DNA of 16,404 bases from Halococcaceae archaeon (GTDB lineage: Archaea > Halobacteriota > Halobacteria > Halobacteriales > Halalkalicoccaceae), in the NCBI GenBank assembly GCA_007129135.1, contig SKWB01000153.1:1-16404 (forward strand). The letters are read 5' to 3'. The stretch's first letter is position 1. Each line of letters opens with the position of its first letter. A program made the position numbers and the translations under genes. The notes under the pieces are model-generated. The model worked only from the letters and a program-made list of their open reading frames with translations, made no database searches and had not been told where the DNA came from. This document shows positions 1 through 7,518 of the stretch, in pieces.

Positions 1-56
1 TCGTCACCAGCCGAGCGAAGACGAACGGGGAGAAGACGGTCGAAGATCCGGGCCGG

Positions 57-1319
57 CTACGAGTAGCTCGCTACGGTCTCGGTGAGCACGTCGACGCCGA
101 TCCGGATACACTCCTCGTCGATGTCGAAGTAGGCCGTGTGGTGGCCGGCGACGTTGCTCGCGCCGATCCCGACGTAGGTGGCCTCGCCGCCCTCTTCCTG
201 GACCCGCCGGATGAGGTAGGAGGCGTCCTCGCTCCCGCCGAACTCCGCGCGCTCGGTGACCGTGCCGACGCCGTCGACCGATCCAGCCGCCTCGGCGACG
301 CGGTCGACCATCGAGTCGTCGGCGACGAAGCTCGTCGTCTTCCCGTAGAGGGAGGTCTCGACGCCGCAGTCGTGCATCTCGGCCGCGGCGCCGACGATCC
401 GCTCTGCGTGTTCCAACATGTACTCGTTGAGCGACGCCGTCTCCCCCCGGACCTCGACGCGCATTCGTGCCTCTTCGGGGATCACGTTCTGGTTGTTCGG
501 CGACTCCACCATCCCGACGTTGATCCGGGTCGCCCCGTCGGCGTGTCGCGGGATGCCGTAGAGCCCCTGGACCGCCGCGGCGAGCGCCTGCATCGCGTTC
601 CTCCCCTCCTGCGGTGCGCCGCCGGCGTGGGCCGGTTCGCCCGAGAAGACGACGTCGAGTTTCGCGTTCGAGAGCGGGCGTTCGTAGCCCGCGACGACCG
701 TCCCCGTCTCCCGGTCGAGGCCGACGTGCACCGCGAGGAAGCCGTCGACGTCGTCGAAGCGGTCGGTCAGGCTCATCGGGTAGCCGCCCCGACCGCCCTC
801 CTCCGCGGGCTGGACGAACAGGCGGAGCGTGCCGTCGAAGTCGGTCTCGAGGATCGAGCGGGCGACGCCAACGCCGATCGCCGCGTGGGCGTCGTGGCCG
901 CAGGCGTGCATCTCGTTCGGGTGGACGCTCGCGAAGCCCTCCCGCGCCGGCCGGTGGTCGTCGCCGTCGGCCTCGAACCGGGGCAGTGCGTCGATGTCGA
1001 CGCGAACCCCCACCACCGGCCCGTCGCCGAAGCGTCGCTCCGCGACCAGCCCGCTGATGCCCTCCATCCGATCGAGGTAGGCCTCCGGAGCGCCCGCCTC
1101 GCGCGCGCGTCGGAGCGCGGCGCTCAGTTCGTCCTCGGACGGCACCCCGAGACGGTCCTCCGGCGAGACGGCGTCCGAGCCGAGGAAGACCTCGTAACCG
1201 AGCGAGTCGAGCTCCTCGGCGAGCAGGGCGGTGGTTCGGAACTCGGTCCAGCCGACCTCCGGATACCGGTGGAGATCTCTCCTGAGGTCGACGAGCGACC
1301 AGTCGCTGATCGTTGCCAT
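57..1319 (-). CDS. M20 family (AbgA-like, M20D) metal-dependent amidohydrolase
   Basis: A 420-residue protein predicted to hydrolyse an amide bond of an N-acylated amino acid or a p-aminobenzoyl-glutamate-like substrate in the cytoplasm. Visible M20 features are the N-terminal HRYPEVGWTEFRTT (17-30), the CGHDAH metal motif (140-145), PAEEGG (171-176, containing the catalytic and metal Glu pair), the dimerisation-domain block HAGGAPQEGRNA (231-242) and a late AGHHTAYF (391-398) with ligand histidines. The 90-residue lead-in before the first metal-site strand and the HAGG.P..GRNA block resemble AbgA more than ArgE/DapE. Met at 1319 was chosen over an upstream in-frame Met at 1427 because the extra residues look non-coding and a TTTTAG element lies about 27 bp upstream of 1319, fitting a leaderless start. 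It is divergent from a small membrane-protein gene. Family is near certain; the substrate is not known. Confidence 0.92.
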   Translation of the reverse strand: MATISDWSLVDLRRDLHRYPEVGWTEFRTTALLAEELDSLGYEVFLGSDAVSPEDRLGVPSEDELSAALRRAREAGAPEAYLDRMEGISGLVAERRFGDGPVVGVRVDIDALPRFEADGDDHRPAREGFASVHPNEMHACGHDAHAAIGVGVARSILETDFDGTLRLFVQPAEEGGRGGYPMSLTDRFDDVDGFLAVHVGLDRETGTVVAGYERPLSNAKLDVVFSGEPAHAGGAPQEGRNAMQALAAAVQGLYGIPRHADGATRINVGMVESPNNQNVIPEEARMRVEVRGETASLNEYMLEHAERIVGAAAEMHDCGVETSLYGKTTSFVADDSMVDRVAEAAGSVDGVGTVTERAEFGGSEDASYLIRRVQEEGGEATYVGIGASNVAGHHTAYFDIDEECIRIGVDVLTETVASYS

Positions 1320-1342
1320 ACGTGAGCCGGGTACTCCGGGGG

Positions 1343-1348
1343 CTAAAA
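1343..1348 (-). promoter_or_regulatory. TATA-like element of the amidohydrolase gene
   Basis: On the minus strand this reads TTTTAG. Its centre is about 27 bp upstream of the ATG at 1319, the spacing expected when transcription begins at the start codon. This is inferred from position and base composition only. Confidence 0.45.
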
Positions 1349-1405
1349 CGCTCGGACCCCGGCAGCGAGCGGTAGAGTGATTCCCCGGGAGCCGAAAGTC
1401 GACCC

Positions 1406-1666
1406 ATGGTCGGACGGACGGGACCAACGCCGCGGAAGCCGAAGGGCTACGGCCTCGCGCTGATCAGCCTCGGCGTCTCGATCCTCTTCGCCGCTATCGC
1501 CTTCGCCTACTTCGCGCTCCAGGGCGACCTCTTCACCGGCACGGGCTTCGCGCTCCTGATCGTCGTCGCCGGGGTCTGGGAGTTCAGGAGACGCCTTCTC
1601 GACGCGCGTGCCGCGGAGGAGTACGAGGCCGACGCCGAAGAGCGCAGGGAGCGAAACCGGGGGTAG
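1406..1666 (+). CDS. small two-helix membrane protein, function unknown
   Basis: An 86-residue protein with a basic N-terminus (RTGPTPRKPKG), a hydrophobic stretch at about 15-38, a short loop containing DLFTG, a second hydrophobic stretch at about 46-59, and a charged cytoplasmic-type tail (60-86) rich in Arg and Glu. This predicts two transmembrane helices with both ends on the same side. The ATG is preceded by a purine-rich stretch but no clear Shine-Dalgarno motif. It lies 86 bp from the divergent amidohydrolase and 38 bp before the TldE-like gene, so it may share a transcript with the latter. I do not recognise a named family. The acidic/basic tail and codon use look like genuine coding sequence. 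Confidence 0.75.
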   Translation: MVGRTGPTPRKPKGYGLALISLGVSILFAAIAFAYFALQGDLFTGTGFALLIVVAGVWEFRRRLLDARAAEEYEADAEERRERNRG

Positions 1667-1704
1667 AAAGCCGAGGGTAAGTAGCTGCGGCGTCTTCGAC
1701 GGCC

Positions 1705-3150
1705 ATGGAACGCGAGGCGGTCGTCGACGCGGCGACCCACCTGATCGAGCGACTGGAGGGCGAGGAAGCCGTCGCGCACGCGGTCGTCGGCGGGGAGTGC
1801 GCGGATCGGACGCGGATCGACGTCACCGAGCGGCGGCGACCGAAGTCGGCGATCGGCCTGGAGGAACGGGGCGTCTGGTGTCGCGTGTTCGCCCACGGGA
1901 GCGTCGAGTACCGCTACAGCGACTCGCTCGACCCCGACGACCTCGACGAACTCGCGAGGCGGGCGGTGAGCAGCTGTCGACACCTCGCGACCGACGTGCC
2001 AGTACGCTTCGACGCGGGGTCGCTTCACCGCGACGGTCACGACGGCTGGGCGGCACCGGGAGAGCGCCTCGACGGACGGACGGTCGACGAGAAGGCCGAA
2101 GACTGCGTCGACGCCGTCTCCGAGTATCTCGGGTCCGAGGCGGGACGCATCCGACTTCGCTACCGCGACGAGAGCCGGGAGACCACGCTGCTCGATACGA
2201 ACGGCTCCGCGGTGCGGACCCGTCTCGACAGCGCCGCATTCGGGGCGACGATGGCGGGCGAGGTCACCGTCAGGGACCACCTCGGGGGGACGACCGGGTC
2301 GGCGGTCTTCGAAGAGCTCCCCGGGATGCTCTCCGGCCTCCGGGAACGGTTCGACCGGGGGCGGTCGGCCGAGGTGACCGATCTCGAAGCGGACGAGCGG
2401 GAGGTGCTACTCGCACCGAAGGCGGCCGGTCGCCTCGTTCGGGCGCTCGTCACCTACCTCGAAGCCGACGCGGTCGCGATGGGGCAGAGCCCGTTCGAGG
2501 CGGGCGATCGGTTCGGTTCGAAGCGGCTCACGATCCACGACACGATCACCCCCGGCGGCTTCACCGCCCGGGCGTACGACACCGAGATCCGGCCGACGTC
2601 GCCCGTCTCGCTCGTCGATCGGGGGGAGATAGCGGCGCTCTACCACGACTCGGTGAGCGCGATCGATCGCGAGACGAGTCCCGCCGGCTCCGTCCTCCCC
2701 GGTATCGAGCGGGAGTTCCCCCCGCGGATCGCTCCGCGACACGTCGACGTCGCACCCGGGACCGTTCCGGATCGGGAGCTTCGCGAGCGGGCGACGGTCG
2801 CGATCGAACGGCTCGGGAGACCGCGGCGGACGAACGAGACGACGCGAAGGGTCAGGGCGAGTCACGTCCCCCCCGACGTTCACTACGCCGCGCGGATGGG
2901 CGAACGCGCGCCCGACGGCGGCGACGAACGGATCGAGTTCCCGATCGAGGGGGGCTATCTGCTCGTCGACGGCGACCGGGGAGCGCGGATCGAGGGGGCG
3001 ACGGTCGAGGTAGAGCCGACGGTCCTGTCGGGACTCGCGGGGCTCGGGAGGGTACGGGAGACGCTCACCGGGACCGTCGAGAAACACCGGACGACGCTCC
3101 CGTTCGAGGTCACGTCGCCGGCGATGGTGCTCAGCTGTTCGGTAGGGTGA
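1705..3150 (+). CDS. TldD/PmbA (TldE-type) family protein
   Basis: A 481-residue protein matching the PmbA/TldE side of the TldD/TldE family. In characterised bacteria this pair forms a protease involved in microcin B17 and CcdA processing, and TldD carries the metal site. Supporting features are the N-terminal domain with the RGVWCRVFAHGSVEYRYSD segment (55-73), the central LAPKAAGRLVRAL region (236-248), then QSPFEAGDRFGSKRLTIHD (261-279) followed by the family-typical GGFTARAYDTEIRPTSP and VSLVDRGEIAALYHDS (301-316). The TldD HExxxH zinc motif is absent; the matching region reads LVRALVTYLEAD. It is therefore TldE-like, probably needing a TldD partner that is not in this window. The C-terminus has GGYLLVDG and SPAMVLSCSVG, as in family members. 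The stop codon abuts that of the convergent dppF. Confidence 0.85.
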   Translation: MEREAVVDAATHLIERLEGEEAVAHAVVGGECADRTRIDVTERRRPKSAIGLEERGVWCRVFAHGSVEYRYSDSLDPDDLDELARRAVSSCRHLATDVPVRFDAGSLHRDGHDGWAAPGERLDGRTVDEKAEDCVDAVSEYLGSEAGRIRLRYRDESRETTLLDTNGSAVRTRLDSAAFGATMAGEVTVRDHLGGTTGSAVFEELPGMLSGLRERFDRGRSAEVTDLEADEREVLLAPKAAGRLVRALVTYLEADAVAMGQSPFEAGDRFGSKRLTIHDTITPGGFTARAYDTEIRPTSPVSLVDRGEIAALYHDSVSAIDRETSPAGSVLPGIEREFPPRIAPRHVDVAPGTVPDRELRERATVAIERLGRPRRTNETTRRVRASHVPPDVHYAARMGERAPDGGDERIEFPIEGGYLLVDGDRGARIEGATVEVEPTVLSGLAGLGRVRETLTGTVEKHRTTLPFEVTSPAMVLSCSVG

Positions 3151-4494
3151 TCAGTCGTCGGCCGGAGCCGACTCCCCAGTGGATGGCTCGTCGACGGCCC
3201 GATCGCCGCCGCTCGGCTCGTAGAGGTGACAGGCGATCCGGCGGTCGTCCGCGACGTCGAGCCGTTCTTCCGTCGCGGGGTCGACACGCTCACAGACCGA
3301 GTGAAACCGCTCGCGCAGTCGTTCGCCCGCGCGATCGACCTCGCCCTCGGCGAGGAGGTCGATCGCCTCCTCGAGGACGTCTCGGTTCTGTCTCGACGGC
3401 TCCCCGAGGACGAACTCGTCGCGGAGGATCTCCTTGAACTCCTCGGAGGCCGACCCGTCCTCCCCGCTGGTCCGCTCCCAGAAGGCCTCGGCGTCGAAGC
3501 CGCGGTCGACCTCCGCGCGCAGCGACATCGCCCCGCGGAATGTCCGCTGGTCGATCTCGAGCTCCTCGGGTGGGATGACCTCCGGACACCGGTGGCGGAA
3601 CCGACAGCCGGAGGGGACGTGGACGGCGTCGCCGACCTCGCCCTCGAGTTCGACGCGTTCCCTGCCCGTCGTCGGGTCGGGCACGGGAACCGCGTTGATC
3701 AGCGCCTGCGTGTAGGGGTGTTTCGGGTCGTCGATGATCTGCTCGGTCGTCCCGATCTCGACGATCCGACCCATATACATGATCGCGATCCGGTCGCACA
3801 TGTGTCTCAGAAGCGAGAGGTCGTGGCTGATGTAGACGATCGAGAGGCCGAACTCGTTGGTCATCCGCTCGAGCAGCGAGAGCACGCCCGCGCGCAGGCT
3901 CACGTCGAGCATGGAGACCGGCTCGTCCGCGATGATGAAGTCTGGATCGAGGACGATGGCGCGGGCGATGGCGATCCGCTGGCGCTCGCCCCCGGAGAGT
4001 TCGTGCGGATACGAGTCGAGGTACTGCTCTGCGGGCTGGAGCTCGGCGAACTCGAGCGCGCGAGCGACGCGTGCGCGCTTGTTCGGGACCTCGTGGATCT
4101 GTAGCGGCTCCGCGAGCGTGTCGTAGACGGTCATCCGGGGGTTGAGGCTCTCGAACGGGTCCTGGAAGATCATCTGGACGTTCTGTCGGAACTTCGTCAG
4201 CTCCTTACCATCCAGGTCCGTGATGTCCTCGCCGCGGAAGCGGATCGTCCCGCTGGTCGGCTGGTGGAGCTTCGCGAGCGTCATCGCGGTCGTGGTCTTC
4301 CCACAGCCGGACTCGCCCGCGATCCCCATCGCCTCACCCGGATACAGATCGAAGTCGACCCCGTCGACCGCGTGGACGCGTTCTTTCTCGGCGCTCGTGA
4401 ACCGGGTGCGGAGGTCGTTGACCAGCCCGCTCTTCACGTCGAAGTGCTTGTTGAGCCCCTCGACTTCGAGGATCGGATCGGGATCGGTGCTCAC
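3151..4494 (-). CDS. dppF: Dpp/Opp-type ABC transporter ATP-binding protein (F subunit) with inserted domain
   Basis: A 447-residue cytoplasmic ATPase, predicted to power peptide uptake with the DppD-type subunit. It shows Walker A GESGCGKTT (60-68), Q-loop MIFQDPFESLNPR (108-120), signature LSGGERQR (166-173), Walker B FIIADEP (186-192) and the switch His in YISHD (224). The C-terminal oligopeptide-transporter region begins with GCRFRHRCP (Cys297, Cys303), but the expected third and fourth cysteines appear only at 401 and 422 (ACH). About 90 extra, mostly helical and charged residues sit between them, explaining the length against the usual 320-340. Translation starts at GTG (4494) within the end of dppD as a GTGA overlap, behind a perfect GGAGGTGA. 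It is the last gene of the operon. Substrate class is inferred from subunit type. Confidence 0.93.
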   Translation of the reverse strand: MSTDPDPILEVEGLNKHFDVKSGLVNDLRTRFTSAEKERVHAVDGVDFDLYPGEAMGIAGESGCGKTTTAMTLAKLHQPTSGTIRFRGEDITDLDGKELTKFRQNVQMIFQDPFESLNPRMTVYDTLAEPLQIHEVPNKRARVARALEFAELQPAEQYLDSYPHELSGGERQRIAIARAIVLDPDFIIADEPVSMLDVSLRAGVLSLLERMTNEFGLSIVYISHDLSLLRHMCDRIAIMYMGRIVEIGTTEQIIDDPKHPYTQALINAVPVPDPTTGRERVELEGEVGDAVHVPSGCRFRHRCPEVIPPEELEIDQRTFRGAMSLRAEVDRGFDAEAFWERTSGEDGSASEEFKEILRDEFVLGEPSRQNRDVLEEAIDLLAEGEVDRAGERLRERFHSVCERVDPATEERLDVADDRRIACHLYEPSGGDRAVDEPSTGESAPADD

Positions 4495-5528
4495 GTGCCG
4501 GTCACCTCCCGACCGGCCTCGGTCCGTTCCCAGACCTGTATCTCACCCGCGTAGGGTCGCAGTTCGCTGTCGATCCGGTCGGTGTGGTGACAGCGCGACC
4601 TGAGCCCTCCGTTCCGTACCTCCGGCGGCTGTTCCTCGAAACAGGTCTCGGTCGCGAGCGGACAGCGCGCCGCGAACCGACAGCCCGTCGGCGGCGGGGC
4701 GAGGTCCGGCGGGTAGCCCGGCATGCTGATGAGGTTCTGATCCGGCTGCTGGATGTTCGGGAACGCCCGCTTCAGCCCGACCGTGTAGGGGTGGTACGGG
4801 GTATCGAATATCTCCTCGACGGGGCCGATCTCCGCGAGTTTGCCCGCGTACATCACGAGCACGCGGTCGCAGGTCTCGGCGACGACGCTCACGTCGTGGG
4901 TGATCACCATCATCGAGGAGTTGATCTCGTCCTGGATCGCGCCGATCCGTTTCAGGATCTGGTCCTGCATGATCACGTCGAGCGCCGTCGTCGGCTCGTC
5001 GGCGAGGATGAGCGCCGGGTCGAGCGAGAGGCTCATCGCGATCATCGCCCGCTGGCGCATCCCCCCCGAGAACTGGTGGGGGTAGTCGTCCGCCCGCGTG
5101 GGGTCGAGGCCCACGAGTTCGAACAGTTCGTCGACGGTCTCGTTCGCGCGCGCCTTCTCGACGCCGCGACGGTGTTCCTCGATCGACTCGACGATCTGTT
5201 CGCGGACCGTGTAGACCGGGTCGAGCGCGTTCATCGCCGACTGCGGGATCATCGAGATCTCGTCCCACATGTAGCTCCGGCGCTTCTTCTCGCTCATCGC
5301 GGTGAGGTCCTCGCCGTCGAAGCGGATCTCGCCGTCGTTGATGAAGCCGTTCTTCGGGAGGATGCCCAGGATCGCCTTCGCGAGCGTCGACTTCCCGCAG
5401 CCGGACTCGCCGACGATCCCGAGGTTCTCTCCCTCCTCGATCGTGAAGCTCATCCCGTCGACCGCGCGGACGGGTTCGCCGTCGGTCTCGTAGTAGACCT
5501 CCAGGTCCCTGACCTCGAGCACCGACAT
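4491..5528 (-). CDS. dppD: Dpp/Opp-type ABC transporter ATP-binding protein (D subunit)
   Basis: A 345-residue ATPase of the oligopeptide/dipeptide importer class. Walker A is GESGCGKST (40-48), the signature is FSGGMRQR (153-160), Walker B is LILADEP (173-179) and the switch His is 211 in VITHD. The C-terminal oligopeptide domain has the contiguous four-cysteine pattern Cys283, Cys289, Cys296 and Cys313 (GCRFAARCP ... ETC ... RCHH). In some DppD/OppD homologues this pattern holds an iron-sulfur cluster. The ATG at 5528 was chosen because upstream in-frame sequence is a shadow of dppC and because the ATG overlaps the dppC stop by one base (TGATG). It pairs with dppF, whose start overlaps its own stop. 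Family and role are clear; the exact substrate is inferred. Confidence 0.94.
   Translation of the reverse strand: MSVLEVRDLEVYYETDGEPVRAVDGMSFTIEEGENLGIVGESGCGKSTLAKAILGILPKNGFINDGEIRFDGEDLTAMSEKKRRSYMWDEISMIPQSAMNALDPVYTVREQIVESIEEHRRGVEKARANETVDELFELVGLDPTRADDYPHQFSGGMRQRAMIAMSLSLDPALILADEPTTALDVIMQDQILKRIGAIQDEINSSMMVITHDVSVVAETCDRVLVMYAGKLAEIGPVEEIFDTPYHPYTVGLKRAFPNIQQPDQNLISMPGYPPDLAPPPTGCRFAARCPLATETCFEEQPPEVRNGGLRSRCHHTDRIDSELRPYAGEIQVWERTEAGREVTGT
4502..4509 (-). promoter_or_regulatory. strong Shine-Dalgarno for dppF, inside dppD
   Basis: The minus strand reads GGAGGTGA, a full complement to the 3' end of archaeal 16S rRNA, seven bases before the GTG at 4494. It supports the GTG start and translational coupling to dppD. 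It contrasts with the leaderless starts of most other genes here. Confidence 0.75.
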
Positions 5529-6505
5529 CAGTTGTTCCCCCGGAGCGCCGGGTTGGTCACTTCCTCGTAGCCGCGGCCGATGAGGAAGCCGCTGATCACG
5601 ACCAGCGCGATGCAGATGCCTGGCGGGATGAACCACCACCACGCCTGGTGGTACATCGCGTTGTACGTCCAGGCGCTCTGGAGCATCGTCCCCCAGGAGA
5701 CCTGACTCGGGTCGCCGAGGCCGATGAACGAGACGCCGGCCTCCGTCAGGATCCCCGTGGCGATGGCGAACGCGCCGTAGAGGAAGGTCAGCGGGAGGAT
5801 GTTCGGCGCGATGTGTCTCGAGATGATCCGCCAGTCGCTCGCGCCGGTGACCTTCGCCGCCTGTACGTAGGGGCGTTCGCGGATCGAGAGCACCTGCGAC
5901 CGGATCACCCGTGCGGAGGCGCGCCACTGGAGCAGACAGACCGCGAGGATCACGTTCAGGAAGCTCGGGCCGAGCATCGCGACCAGCAGGATCACCGAGG
6001 GCAGCAGCGGCAGGCCGTAGGCGACGTCGGTGATCCGCATCAGGACGTCGTCGACGCGGCCGCCGTAGTAGCCCGCGACGAGCGCGACCATCGTCCCGGT
6101 CCCGGCACAGATCACCGCGGCCGAGAGCCCGACGATCAGCGCCGGACGCGAGCCGTAGATGAGCTGACTGAAGATGTCGTAGCCCTCCGCGGTCGTCCCG
6201 AGGAGGTAGCTACCCTCGCCCCCGTACCAGAGCGGGTTCTCCCACTGCATGATCATCGCGCCCTCCCACATCCGTTCTGTCGGCGGGTTCGGCGCGAGAA
6301 GCGGCGCGAGGAGCGCGACCAGACCGAAGAACGTGATCGTGACGACGCCGAAGACGACGAGCTTGTCCTCTCGCAGTATCGCCCACTGCTCGGAGAGCGT
6401 CTCCGACCAGAGGCGGATCGCGCGCTTTCTGCTGTCGACGTCGTCGAGTTCGTCGTACCCCTCCAGGTTCTCGAACAGCTCCCGTGTCCCTTCTCCTTGA
6501 CTCAT
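5528..6505 (-). CDS. dppC: Dpp/Opp-type ABC transporter permease (C subunit)
   Basis: A 325-residue integral membrane permease. A charged cytoplasmic N-terminus (1-48) precedes the first helix (about 50-71). After a polar external segment containing NPLWYGG and LLGTTAEGYDIFSQLIYGSR (the usual 'LGTD..GRD..SRll.G.R' region, about 101-120), five more hydrophobic stretches follow (about 122-146, 163-180, 182-192, 238-258, 290-310). The ATPase-docking EAA loop is VQAAKVTGASDWRIISRH at 214-231 followed by IAPNILP. It starts 10 bp after dppB ends, with a GAGGGT ribosome-binding sequence overlapping the dppB stop, and its stop overlaps the dppD start. It forms the translocation channel with DppB. Confidence 0.94.
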   Translation of the reverse strand: MSQGEGTRELFENLEGYDELDDVDSRKRAIRLWSETLSEQWAILREDKLVVFGVVTITFFGLVALLAPLLAPNPPTERMWEGAMIMQWENPLWYGGEGSYLLGTTAEGYDIFSQLIYGSRPALIVGLSAAVICAGTGTMVALVAGYYGGRVDDVLMRITDVAYGLPLLPSVILLVAMLGPSFLNVILAVCLLQWRASARVIRSQVLSIRERPYVQAAKVTGASDWRIISRHIAPNILPLTFLYGAFAIATGILTEAGVSFIGLGDPSQVSWGTMLQSAWTYNAMYHQAWWWFIPPGICIALVVISGFLIGRGYEEVTNPALRGNN

Positions 6506-6515
6506 AGATGTACCC

Positions 6516-7493
6516 TCATTCGTAGACCACCCGCGGATCCAACCAGCTGTAGAGCAGGTCGGCGACGAAGTTCATGAACACCACGGTCGTCGCGAGCAGC
6601 ATGAACGTGCCCTGTGCGACCGGGTAGTCACGGCGCAGCACCGCCCGGACCATCTCGCGGCCGAGGCCGGGCCAGCTGAACACCGTCTCGACCAGGATCG
6701 CCCCGCCGACGGCGTAGCCGATCGCGACCGCCGCCGCGGTGACGATCGGCAACAGCGCGTTCCGCGCGGCGTGTTTGAACATCACTTTGCGCTCGGAGAG
6801 CCCCTTCGCCCGACAGACGTCGACGAAGTCCTCGGCGAGCACCTCCAGCATGTTGTTCCGCATGAGCAACAGCGGCAGGCCCATCAGGTAGAACCCGAAG
6901 ACCGCCGCGGGTGCGATGAGGTGCCAGAGGAAGTCGAGCGAGGTGATCATCGCCAGGAAGCTCTCCGGGCGGTGGTCGCCGCTGGTCATGCCGCTCATCG
7001 GGATGACGTCGAGCCACGCACCGAAGATACCGACGACGACGAGACCGACCCAGAACTCCGGGAAGCTGCGCTGGAGCAGCGCGAGGATCACGGCACCTTT
7101 CTCGGTGGTCTCGCCGCGCTTCCACGCCGCGAGTACGCCGAACGTGATCCCGAACGTGTAGGCGAAGGCGATCGCCGTCAGCATCAACACCAGCGTGTTC
7201 GGCAGGTAGAGCCAGATGATGCCGGTGACCTCGCGCCCGGAGTGAAACGAGATGCCGAGTTCGAGCGTCGCGAGGCTCGTGATGAACTCGATATACTGGA
7301 TGTGCGTCGGCTGGTCGAGACCGTACTGTGCGATCAGCTGTTCGCGAGCCTCCGGCGGCATCCCCTCCGAGACGAAGTAGGTGGTGGGATCGCCCGGCAT
7401 CGCCCGGAACATGGCGAACAACAGCGTGGCGATCACCCAGAGCGTCGCCACCATCTGGAACGTTCGTCGGATCGCGAAATTCAACTTCGACAT
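6516..7493 (-). CDS. dppB: Dpp/Opp-type ABC transporter permease (B subunit)
   Basis: A 325-residue permease of the DppB/OppB class. The first helix (about 10-30) runs into the family-typical RAMPGDPTTYF (30-40) and then an external loop with EQLIAQYGLDQPTHIQYIEF (51-70). Further helices lie at about 97-122, 135-159, 189-211, 247-270 and 297-316. The EAA docking loop is EDFVDVCRAKGLSERKVMFK (221-240) followed by HAARNALLP. The C-terminus DLLYSWLDPRV is typical of the family. The gap to dppA is 25 bp, with no separate promoter evident, consistent with an operon. The length matches the family. Confidence 0.94.
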   Translation of the reverse strand: MSKLNFAIRRTFQMVATLWVIATLLFAMFRAMPGDPTTYFVSEGMPPEAREQLIAQYGLDQPTHIQYIEFITSLATLELGISFHSGREVTGIIWLYLPNTLVLMLTAIAFAYTFGITFGVLAAWKRGETTEKGAVILALLQRSFPEFWVGLVVVGIFGAWLDVIPMSGMTSGDHRPESFLAMITSLDFLWHLIAPAAVFGFYLMGLPLLLMRNNMLEVLAEDFVDVCRAKGLSERKVMFKHAARNALLPIVTAAAVAIGYAVGGAILVETVFSWPGLGREMVRAVLRRDYPVAQGTFMLLATTVVFMNFVADLLYSWLDPRVVYE

Positions 7494-7518
7494 ATGCGTG
7501 ACTCGTTACCTTTCGTGA

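Noticed and set aside
1..56. Possible gene end or terminator at the left edge
   Set aside because: The minus strand is pyrimidine-rich after the amidohydrolase stop but has no clear T-run or hairpin, and too little sequence is present to support a feature.
138..1325. Long plus-strand open frame opposite the amidohydrolase gene
   Set aside because: It mirrors the amidohydrolase, has no family motifs and is a result of high GC third positions. The minus-strand product has a full set of M20 motifs.
1608..3437. 609-codon plus-strand frame overlapping the TldE-like gene
   Set aside because: It is an Arg/Gly-rich off-frame translation that runs into the opposite-strand dppF. The frame beginning at 1705 carries the conserved family blocks.
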